From Sperchopsis tessellata (taxonomy: Eukaryota > Arthropoda > Insecta > Coleoptera > Hydrophilidae): DNA of 28,481 bases. A program made the position numbers and the translations under genes. The DNA lies in the NCBI GenBank assembly GCA_033557685.1, contig JAWQRN010000551.1, positions 1 through 28,481 on the forward strand, in the 5' to 3' direction. Positions 19,891-28,481 of the stretch are shown here, in pieces. The number at the start of each line of letters is the position of its first letter. Position 1 is the first letter of the stretch. Below the pieces are notes generated by a model, which did not search any database, was not told where the DNA came from, and saw only the letters and a list, made by a program, of their open reading frames with translations.

Positions 19891-21054
19891 CGTAATTTTT
19901 CAATAGTATTGGCACATTACGAGATACATATAGCCCTTCCAATTAACAGTAAATATTTAAACTAAACTAATTAAAGTACCGATATACACCATTTATTCTC
20001 TATATACCTCTGCTCTCAACTAATATGGAAGTAACATTTTAAAATAAAATCATAACACAGCTATTTTTTATTAAATTTTTATGATTATTTTGTTTACGTT
20101 TTGGTTTGAAAACAAATAAAACGCAATATCAAAATACTTTATGTCCCCGAAAAAGCCACTTTCAACAATAATCACAAAAACATTTAAAATGCGTAAAAGA
20201 ACATAAATAAATTCAAACACAAACCGCATATTTTAATGAAATGCAAAAATATTGTTCAGATTATACAAAACTTTTTGAAGAAACTTTACATTTAAATGCT
20301 GTACCATTTGGCCATTCTTTGAATCGGTTCCAGGGTTATACAGTCTAATACAGGTGACGTGACCAGCTTTCTCAAGCCTGTAGCGAGCTTTTTAGGATTA
20401 TATCCTATCACCAACTAGCATTTGAAAATAGTGGCGGATTACGTCCAAAACAATACAAATTAGAGATGGTTTTCTGCGTTTTTAACATTGTCTAAAAATG
20501 TTCAAAATAAAAAAAAAATCGTAAGTAAACAGCTGTTCTGTTCTGGTATATTTTGCCGGTTTATTAAATTCGATAATACTTGATTAAAGAGCTGATACGA
20601 AAAGTTGTGAATATTTATAGAAAAACAGAAAACAATTAATTTGATTGAAAACATATATTTACAAATAGATACAAATTTTATCATTAAGTACAATTTTCTT
20701 AATATACATCAATTTCAGCGAATATTATAAATCAGGAAAAAAATATAAAAATATAAACTGAATTGAAAATATCATGAGAATCTTTAAGCACATTAAGGAG
20801 GAGGAGGAAGATAGAAATATTAGAAACATCATATGGACTGACTGGCAAAAAAATCAATTTAAGTGTTTTTATTTAGTATAATAGATTTCAATTTGAGGAT
20901 TTTATTTTATGTGAGTTATATAATTTCTAAAGAATAGAGGCTTTATTTACTAAACCCCACAGTGGTATCAATTACCCAAAATTTAGTAAAAGTATAAAAC
21001 ATGAACTATGAAATTTAATTTCAAAATCTATATGTAACGGTAACTTAATAACCA

Positions 21055-22320
21055 ATGTACCCTTATAAAGAAAATGAAACAGCTGTTTTTATACAATGTG
21101 TCTTAGAAAAGTTCTCTTCAATTGGGAAACTTTATTATAATTTCTCAAACAATAATCTTTTCAAAAAACTGAACCTGAATCACATTTTGAAAATATCTGA
21201 TTGTATACAGAAACAATCAAAAATTGTGTACATACTGAAGAGTAAAGTATCTTTAAGTTCAAACACTGAGGAAAATGTTATGTGAAAATGTTGATTAAAA
21301 ATCATGTCTAAGCTTAGACTCCTAACATTTCTAAAAAAACATTCCTTTTTAAATTAAAAGTTGAAAATTACTAGTAAGCTTCTAATACTTATTTGAACGA
21401 CTGTTGGCATTTTGTTCTTGGTTCCAAATGTTAGAAAGTACTCCTTTTATGACAAGCTATATACTTTTTTCTGACGAAGCAACTTTTACTTACAATGGCA
21501 CAGTAAGTTCTCAAAGCTGTCGCTGGTGGAGCAACGATAATCCAAATTGTACTACACAGACTCATTACCAATACTCATTTAAAACAAATGTACAGTGTGG
21601 AATTTTCGAAAATAGAATAATTGGATTTTTATTTGCAAACTATGAATTCTTAACGTTACATATACTTTTTAAATAATCAGTTAAATTATTTTCTTCATGA
21701 ACTATCCATACCTGAACGACTACAGATATGGTATCAGCAGGATGACAAAATGTCACAGTACGAGGGATGTTCGACAATATGTTCACACTGCTTTTAATGG
21801 AAGAGTAATATGGAGGCATAAACCAGGGACTGCGAAACTTGGACCATCAGAAAAAAAGAAAGTAGACAAGCTAAGAGTTTGCAAAAGAATGATATAGTGT
21901 AAACTATGCAGTCCTGTACAAGAAAATGGTGGATGGTCGACCCGTAAGAATCACGAACCCACTGTCATTATGAAAAATGATGAGAATGGGAGAAGAGAGA
22001 GTGCCAAAGCTAATAAAAGAATGTTGTTAGGTTTGAAAAAGAAGAAGAGAGAGGCTATGGCTGTGGTAGTTAAATAGAGTGAAGGAAAACATTGAGTTGT
22101 AGTGCCAAAAAAGACTTTCCTTGACCCGCTAACTCTCCGGACCTCAACCCTTTTTTATGTTGATCATTTGGAGAAGACAATTCCAGAAACATATCATATG
22201 ATTTTCAAAAAGAACAGCTATCTGTGTGGAAAGAGAAGGTGGATATGTCAAGGCACATGTGCAGTGAGAGAAGAGCTAATGTATATTTTTGGTACAATTG
22301 TGCTAGTGATTATGATATAT
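21055..22320 (+). pseudogene. IS630/Tc1-mariner-like DDE transposase relic
   Basis: The N-terminal stretch 21055-21285 looks like a decayed helix-turn-helix domain ending in SLSSNTEENVM. The catalytic region starts near 21390 with AFCSWFQ and SYILFSDEATFTYNGTVSSQ, where SDEATF holds the first Asp, then WWSNDNP, NVQCGIFENRIIG, and after a frameshift IWYQQD (second Asp, near 21735) and RDVRQYVHTAFNGR. The third catalytic motif appears as NSPDLNP near 22125. At least three frame changes and an unexplained stretch (21900-22080) separate motifs 2 and 3. Insect proteins of this kind read LF(S/T)DEA-x-F-x-NNG, WYQ(H/Q)DG and SPDL(T/N)PLDF. No terminal inverted repeats were found. Confidence 0.75.
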
Positions 22321-22849
22321 TTTGTATAATAAATGAAATTGTTATTATCAATTATTTAAATGCTTCACAAAATTGTTGCATAACAGAGATAATGGTTATC
22401 AATTTTTCAATGAAAATAAGTGATAAAAGCTTACTAGTTGCATCATTGAATATAATTCTTAAATTAAAAAAAATGTTTATTTAGAAATGTAAGGAAACAT
22501 TTTTTAAATACGAGGCCATAAGCATAAACTTATGGTGGAATTCTGGAAATTTTTTTTTTGAAAATTCATAATCAAAAACTTTTTCATTCAAAGAGCACTT
22601 TTTAAGACACTGTATTTGTTAGAATTTAGCAGACAAAGCAATCGAACACTTTAGTGCACCCTAATGCAAATTTCTGTTCATAGGAATTTATGGTTAAAAA
22701 AATTCGAATTTAATAAAATTTTATTCAAAAAATAATATACATAAAATCACTGTGAGTAGTGAGAAATAAAAATTACAGTGAAATTACAAATATTATACAT
22801 ATGATAGAAAACAGGGTAAAAATATTGCACAATAACAATAACTAAGAAG

Positions 22850-24000
22850 TTTTTTCTTGCATTTATATCTGTTTTTCACAATCATTTAAAGAAATTTGAA
22901 AACCATTACAGTAGTGTAGTTTTAAAGTTCATTAAAATTTTTCAGGAATTGAAATTTTTGAGCTTGACTAGTCAAAGCCATTCAAATAATGAGTTGAAAG
23001 AAAAAAATAAATGTTATATTGATGTTCCATGTTAACTGGCCTTTCATCTTGACTTTCGTAATCGAATTATGATTTTTACACTATGTAATATGTTTTTCTC
23101 TGAACTGGAGACAAACTTCTAAATCATATTCTAAATCTTGCCATTTCAAGTACAATATTTAAAAAAAGCTTATTAAATTATTTAAAGTCATTTAAATTGA
23201 TATTTGAAATTTGAAGTATTTTACTAACACTGATTCGGCTTACAATATATTACCAAACTATAAGTGAATAAACAAATTGAAAGTCTTTAATTTTTAGTGC
23301 TAAAGATTTGGCTTCATATTTTGTGTTATTATCATATTTGTCATTTTCATAGTCGTTAATTAACACATCTCCTGAGGTTTGAGCACAATATTAGTAAATA
23401 TTTTTAACACATCCCACCGCTTAGTCAAAACACAAAAAAAAAAACTCTATCTTGTATAATTTTGAAAAAACTTACTATTTTTGTGTTTGCTTTAGCAGCA
23501 TCACCCACCACTAAATTGAAGGTTTCCATTGCCTTTCTCAAAATTACATCTGATGAGTCACGGAGAGCTAAATTTTGTCTGGCAAGATATTTTATTATCT
23601 TTACTACCTTTTCTAATGTCATTTCTCAACTTCATATGGTTTTTCAAGCTCTCTATCTATTGTAGTATGCTTATCTAACTGTTTTTGCAGTTTCATGTGC
23701 AGCCAGAGTTTTCGTCAAGACTGTGCTCAATAATAATTCTTTAAATATCTGGCCGAGTGGCTGGATAATTTGATTTAAATAAAATTATGGTTCCGCTTAC
23801 TGTTACTGTTGAGAAGATAGTGGCTGTTTCAACAGCAGGTAAATGTTGATCTACAAGATCTTTATTAGCTGCAGTTACATAGCCACCATCAGATTTTTTG
23901 AAAATTTTGTTCAGTACGTCTTAACTTTTCTTTTTAAATTTTTTTTCCCGCTTTTTTTGCGATTCTCTGCACCTGATAACTTCTTTTTTTCCATTCTTCA
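22850..24000 (-). pseudogene. ZMYM1/TTF-type hAT transposase relic (DUF4371 class)
   Basis: The minus-strand reading starts at ATG 23994: MEKKKLSGAENRKKSGKKN, the characteristic KKLSGAE-x-RK start of this hAT group. After a region with a large deletion and stops come KLQKQLDKHTTIDRELEKPY, then VVKIIKYLARQNLALRD (23622-23570; family form LA-x-QNLAFRG). TKRWDVLKIFTNIVLKPQEM follows at about 23430-23370, YEAKSLALKIKDFQFVYSLI then VW at about 23330-23260, SKILQISNINLNDF at about 23230, and ALTSQAQKFQFLKNFNEL at about 22985-22930. All are in family order, spread over three frames. The C-terminal dimerisation domain is not visible. Confidence 0.75.
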
Positions 24001-24535
24001 TATAAATCTAAACAAAATTTCACTAATTACTCATTGCTCTTTAAATATTTACAATTTTAAAGTTTACTTACATCAATGTAAATCAGAACCTATCTGCACA
24101 CATTGAAGAAATAATAGAACTTATCATTGTCAATATCTAAACAAGAATCAATCTTCCTATACTGTATACACAAACACACATGCTCATACAAGACATCCCT
24201 CTAGCTCCAACTGATCAAATTCATTAAATGGGATTTTATTTGAGTAGCAATATAGAATAAAAATCCAACAATATAACACGAAATAATAGTCTATGTACAC
24301 AAGTTGTACACCAAAGAATATATCTAATGGTGCACTACTGTATGTTACTGCAGCAATTTGCATTTATTTCTTATTGTCGCTACATTATGCAGACCATGAT
24401 ATATGCGTATAAAATATATCATCATCATCATAATAATTCCTCTTATACCTATAGGGTTTAGAGGTAATTTAGTATTGTGTTAATGTAAACTAAGCACAAA
24501 TAAATATACACACGAATCCGTAAAAACATTACAAA

Positions 24536-24556
24536 ATATATATATATATATATATT
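24536..24556. repeat. (AT)n microsatellite
   Basis: About ten uninterrupted AT units. A shorter ATC run (about 24419-24432) precedes it. Confidence 0.9.
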
Positions 24557-24668
24557 TCTAGTCCAGTTCCTCCTGTGTTTTTTTTGTGCTTTACATAGTC
24601 TCCGTGATGGTGAATATAGCATACATCGAAAGGCTATGATCAAGAACGCATTGGATATACAAAACAAT

Positions 24669-24724
24669 AACGCACCTATGTCGTCGATATGGCTTTAACG
24701 CACCTATGTCGTCGATATGGCTTT
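24669..24724 (+). repeat. Perfect 28-bp tandem duplication
   Basis: The unit AACGCACCTATGTCGTCGAT + ATGGCTTT occurs twice head to tail with no mismatch (24669-24696, 24697-24724). It lies inside the presumed 5' region of the hAT element. Confidence 0.95.
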
Positions 24725-24779
24725 CGCGGCAATAAGACGATTTTACTACTTGTCGAACCAATTTTCTAATTTATTTAAG

Positions 24780-24848
24780 GTACCGGTACTGCTCCCCCCT
24801 GAGCCCCTATGCGATGCATCCTTTGCTTGCTGTGTTGAGCCGGCCCTG
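24780..24848 (-). mobile_element. hAT terminal sequence CAGGGCCGGC
   Basis: On the minus strand the segment begins CAGGGCCGGCTCAAC and continues through a GC-rich stretch. CAGGGCCGGC is a terminal repeat start that I associate with ZMYM1-type hAT elements. It lies about 850 bp upstream of the ATG of the hAT relic at 22850-24000 and in the same orientation, so it is plausibly its 5' end. The opposite terminus was not found. Confidence 0.5.
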
Positions 24849-25880
24849 CTTTCAGGTATACTACATATATTGAGGGTACTAACATTAGTATCTGCGTAAT
24901 TATATCCAATATTCTCAAAACTGAAATTTATGTAAAACTACAAGTTGCAGGTCACTTATTTATACATTACATTATAGAGTAACATTTCAGACTACACATA
25001 CTAAATGACACTTTTAAAATTGAAAAAACAAAAGTTATTTCATACTTAAGTGATATTAAATATGACTTTATTACAAAACGTGTTTTATAGAATATAGCAT
25101 TCCTATTTACATCAAATACTTAAAATAACAGTAACTTATTAATGTGATTTTAAAACTAAAGATGTTTTACCATGTTTATTAATTGACACCACTGTGTACC
25201 GGTTTCTCATTTACGGCTTTGCTGAATGAGGTTGAATAGAGAATGGTTTTCTTTAAGATCCGGCATGTTTAATATTCATTTTAAATTCATTCAGCTACTA
25301 TAACTAAAGTCCTTACTAATCACTTAAGAGATGGACATTTCTACCAATGCTTCTTCCTATTCCTTCAAAAATCTTTAGCTTCTACTAAATCCATTCACCT
25401 TGTTTCTACTTTATAGAATTTCACCAACACCATCTATCCAAGTTTAGTTATAACATACAAAATCAAGCTACATTTTAGAAATTAAATTCATACGCAAAAT
25501 AAAGGAAACGATCTGTCTAGGACCGAGTTTCTCTTATAAAAGCAAATTATATTTGAATAGACTTCCCTCTAGCATTTTAAGTTTTAATATATATGTAAAT
25601 CTGTTTGTGTATGAATATGTAATAGTGTTAAGTTAGTGGAAATCGATTTAATTTTCCTTTACTGTTGTAGATGGGTTCATATGTATTTATGTAAACCAAT
25701 GAGTTGTTCCCGTTTTTGCACAGCAACACATAACTTACTTGAATAAAACAGATGTAGCTTTATAAAAATTATCAACAATTTTAGTTTATAAAATCTTTTG
25801 AGTAATTGTAATTCCCATTAAGATTATTATGCTTCCTGCAAACCCTTTTATATTGTCTTTATAAAATTAAAACAACATAC

Positions 25881-26018
25881 TTGTAAAATGCATGATGCCA
25901 TGGTAGAAATGTTAATACCACTAAGGCAGTAGGGGAGTTAGGATCGTGCCGACAAAATCCAAATGTCCATTTTGATTCTATATCCGTCAGCACAAATGAG
26001 TAATGTTGGATCACATTG
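25881..26018 (-). CDS. DENND1: DENND1 coding exon, uDENN core
   Basis: This exon of 138 bp has its acceptor (TTTTACAG) only 64 bp downstream of the previous exon's donor and ends at a GTATGT donor. Its first base completes Asn, 45 codons follow, and AA carries over. The peptide contains HYSFVLTDIESKWTFGFCRH and LVVLTFLPWHHAFY. This fits the DENND1 hallmark FVLTDI(D/E)SK-x-x-FGFCR followed by the (S/T)-(Y/F)-LPW-x-x-x-FYK block in uDENN. The next exon supplies A, making the Lys of FYK. No stop or frameshift is present. The agreement of codon phase at both ends is strong evidence that this is a working exon and not a relic. Confidence 0.92.
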
Positions 26019-26082
26019 CTGTAAAATTATAGAAAAAAGTATGAAAGTTATAGCTTACTAAATTTTACTCAAAAATACTAAC
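26019..26082 (-). other. DENND1 intron, 64 bp
   Basis: This is a minimal intron from GTTAGT to TTTTACAG on the minus strand. It is AT-rich, with a T-rich stretch in the last 20 bases, and splits the Asn codon AA|C. Such short introns are near the lower size limit for insects. Confidence 0.85.
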
Positions 26083-26238
26083 TTTTCAAATTTGCAGGGA
26101 TAAGCAAACTTGGGTACCGATTTTAAAATTTCTTCATCCTTATAACTATCTGGATACTTCTGAAGGATCCATGGTTCCTTACCTTCATTTGGTGGAACAA
26201 CTTCACAAAAGCACTCAAAAAAGTGTTCCACCTTTTCC
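26083..26238 (-). CDS. DENND1: DENND1 (connecdenn) coding exon, start of uDENN region
   Basis: This is an internal exon of 156 bp with no stop in its coding frame. It starts after a pyrimidine-rich acceptor ending CTTAG and ends at a GTTAGT donor. One base completes a codon begun in the previous exon, 51 codons follow (including FFECFCEVV, EPWILQKYPDSYKDEEILKS and VPKFAYPC), and two bases (AA) carry over. The pattern aromatic-Pro-(D/E)-x-Y-x-D-x-E-(I/V)-L followed by F-(A/C)-(Y/F)-P is that of the first strands of the upstream DENN region of DENND1 proteins. These proteins are guanine-nucleotide exchange factors for Rab35 on clathrin-coated and endosomal membranes. The carry-over AA joined to C of the next exon gives Asn, keeping frame. 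Family membership rests on remembered sequences, not on a search. Confidence 0.88.
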
Positions 26239-28280
26239 CTAAGGATAAGAAGAAAAGAGAATGCAATATTTTAAAGATAACATTTGAAATTTTTTTTATA
26301 ATTCTATAATAGTTCATTTCATAAATAAATTATATACTTAAATACATTTTTATAAAACAATAAAGATAGATAATTTTCAATATTAATATATGTATACCTA
26401 TTTGGTGGACCAGTTACAAGTCTATATAAATTTATAAAGCAGAATTCATATTTACATATACAATTATTACATATGCAATTTATCTAGCATTATCTTTGAC
26501 ACCAGAAGTATATTAATACAAGGTACTTAAAGAATTTCACTCGCCTTCTTCTTAAACTAATTGTGCATAGAGAATATTATGAGTACTATGAAAGTATCTG
26601 ATGTCATTGTTGACAAGTCTGCTGTTTCTGATGAGGCATATTGCACTGGATGTTGTGGTATGTGCCTTGGATGCAACTAGGATGACACAAAATTATAATC
26701 TTAATACTTTTAAATGGTTGCTTCTGAGAAAAAATTAAGTATGCAACAAATGTGAATATCTACCTGACATATTTGTGAACATTACATTATTACAAGTAGA
26801 TGACCACCAACTTAAAACATAATATTTAATGAAAATAGAAGATTAAGGAGTTAATTTATAAAGAGTGTTTTACATCTCTAAAGCACATTAAAAGGAAAGC
26901 TGAAAAGTAATGGATGTACCTCTAGTAATGACTATCCTAAAAACTTACTGTTGCTGATTCATATTATAAGTTTTTTTAATGAAGATTGTGAGCTTTTCTA
27001 CCTAATTCTTCCAATAAATGATAACACAATTCTATAATCAATATATGATGATATCAAAAATATATTACACAATCGCTGTGGGAGAAGTTAAAGTGTGTTC
27101 CTTCAATTATCTGCAAACCCTTATAATACAATGTTAATCAATCAAAGGTAACAATCTATATAAGGAAAGGTAGTCCTGATTATTTGATCAAATATAAACA
27201 AATTGCTATTCAGAACCACTTGTCAAAAATATTTAAAATTGCATATCAAAGGAGAATTTATAGTTTTCTGGTAAAAAACAACATATTTCAGAAAATCAAA
27301 TTGGCTCTTCACATGCATGTTAAAGAATCCCATTGAAGTTGGAAAGCTGGATGTGACAAAATTCCCAGGTAGGTAGCTTATTTGCTAGCATCGGGGATTG
27401 GCCATAATAGCAGAAAAAGACCGACGTTAAATCAATTAAAAAAAAGATTAATTTTAAACAACCTAAACCATAAAGAACAATTTATAGACCTTTTCTATAA
27501 CATGAGCAAAAGTTTTGACACAACAATTACCAACTTCTTTTGTCTAAGTTGAAAGGTGAAATCTTTTCTTAGTGAAACTTTTCAAAGAGTGTTAATTTGT
27601 GGGACCTGGTCATCTTTATACAATGTCAACTTATTTGTTCACTTGTAGTTTAGGACCACTTTTTGTATGGTTCACATTAAATGACCTGTCCTACATCTCA
27701 ATGAAGTTTACAACCTATCAATAGATAAACTCTTTAACCGGACCAAAAAGAATGGCAAAAATATAAGTTGCTTGAAAACTAGTGAGCCTTTTACTGTATA
27801 TCAATAACATATCCATTCCACAAGTTGACTGAAGTTTTCTAACTCATTTCCAAATTAAGTGAACTCACCTAACCAGTGAAACATGTAAGGGGCAAAGAGT
27901 TAGACAACATTTTGTTTTTGATTTGCTTCGGTCTTGTGCATTCTGATTTCATATAGTATCATCTTTTTGGGATTAACATCAGACACAAAAAGCTTTCTTT
28001 TGGCACAGAAACAAATCATCAGGGTGATATCTTTTTAAAATGTTTAGTATTCTAACTATACTTAATTTCTATGTTTATATACAAACAAGTGCTATTTCTA
28101 AAATCAACACCAAGTAATATGATTTTGAAGATATTCACAATAACTACTGAACAGCGGCTTGATCTTTATCCTAACTTTCGGACAATTACATTTTAAAAGT
28201 TCAAAAAGTTTCACCATAAAGAACATGCAACAAGATCCAGTGAGATTTGTTAAAATAAGATTTTAATCAACAGTTCATAT

Positions 28281-28464
28281 GTATGAATGATGTTTCCGGG
28301 TGGAAATCGTGGAGAGGCCCTGGCAAGTGCTGACGTTTCATCCACTGTTGCAAGGGACATTTTCAAGGCGAGTGATGTTACTTCAATAAATGAATTCACT
28401 GTACTGAAACGTCGGCACTTGTCAGAACCTCTACACGGTTTCCACCCGGAAACAACATTCATAC
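28281..28464. mobile_element. 184-bp foldback element
   Basis: Two 60-bp arms (28281-28340 and the reverse complement of 28405-28464) match at 53 of 60 positions without gaps around a 64-bp loop. Each arm holds TGTTTCCGGGTGGAAA and CAAGTGC(T/C)GACGTTTCA. A related single-arm copy is at 4205-4345. There is no coding capacity. It could be a foldback MITE or two head-to-head 3' ends of a retroelement. Confidence 0.85.
28331..28368 (-). other. CTGAAGAT-stem-GAAAC hairpin motif in the foldback element
   Basis: On the minus strand it reads CTTGAAAAT, GTCC, an 11-nt loop containing TTGCAACA, GGAT, GAAACGTC. The stem pairs at four positions, including one G-U. It spans the junction of loop and left arm. 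Confidence 0.5.
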
Positions 28465-28481
28465 AGATACTAACCGTGGAA

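Larger units (their letters stand above)
18176..25880 (-). other. DENND1 intron, about 7.7 kb, filled with transposon remains
   Basis: The donor is GTATGT at the right end and the acceptor TGTGTTAG at the left. It contains two hAT-type relics and one IS630/Tc1-like relic, listed separately. The stretches 18180-19050, 19900-21050, 22330-22850 and 24850-25880 are AT-rich, and I recognise no gene or RNA in them. Open stretches there, such as 20502-20693 on the minus strand, are low-complexity and unconvincing. Confidence 0.75.
26239..28481 (-). other. Probable DENND1 upstream intron (partial)
   Basis: The segment ends in the acceptor TTATCCTTAG at 26239 and extends beyond the right end. No first exon was found: the expected start would be an ATG followed by codons for Gly-Ser-Arg or similar, and the only ATGGG on the minus strand (near 27330) does not fit. 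Apart from the foldback element at 28281-28464 the sequence is AT-rich and unremarkable. Confidence 0.6.

Overview
The window is AT-rich eukaryotic DNA, most likely from an insect with a large, repeat-rich genome. The evidence is spliceosomal introns, a host gene resembling insect DENND1, and a mix of transposon families typical of insects (Penelope-like, Jockey-like, Ty3/Gypsy, hAT, IS630/Tc1-like). I cannot name the species.

The one intact gene is on the minus strand: four consecutive coding exons of a DENND1 (connecdenn, Rab35 GEF) orthologue at 26083-26238, 25881-26018, 18034-18175 and 17923-17976. All four are open, have GT/AG boundaries and join in compatible phases. They encode the upstream-DENN part of the DENN module and stop just before the central DENN domain. 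Two introns are minimal (64 and 57 bp), one is 7.7 kb, and the flanking introns run out of the window on both sides. The first exon (right) and the rest of the DENN domain (left) were not found. The rest of the window is therefore probably intron of this gene.

Left part, inside the long downstream intron (1-17.9 kb): a solo LTR with a 4-bp target duplication (39-391); pieces of a Penelope-like element in both orientations (656-2345); a single-arm copy of a foldback-related repeat (4.2 kb); a decayed Jockey-like reverse transcriptase with an inverted fragment of the same region lodged at its catalytic motif (4.88-6.37 kb); one copy of a short repeat built of ~34-bp units (6.5 kb); a reverse-transcriptase fragment abutting a decayed Ty3/Gypsy gag-pol (9.7-11.7 kb), which abuts a broken transposon protein with an NELP motif (11.7-12.45 kb); an IS630-like C-terminal scrap (12.85 kb); a non-LTR 3' end (13.4-13.8 kb); a second copy of the ~34-bp-unit repeat with terminal inverted repeats (16.3 kb); and a second LTR 5' end (17.28 kb).

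The 7.7-kb intron (18.2-25.9 kb) holds a hAT C-terminus with an AACCGG-rich terminal region (19.05-19.9 kb), an IS630/Tc1-like transposase pseudogene (21.05-22.3 kb) and a second, ZMYM1-like hAT element (22.85-24.85 kb). The right-hand intron (26.24 kb to the end) is nearly featureless until a 184-bp foldback element at 28281-28464.

The observation I most want checked is a recurring motif, CTGAAGAT + short stem-loop + GAAAC, seen four times and always on the minus strand, the sense strand of the host gene. The stems differ in sequence but still pair at three of the four sites. One site lies downstream of the Penelope-like endonuclease and two lie in the foldback-related repeats. No tRNA, rRNA, CRISPR or bacterial feature was seen.
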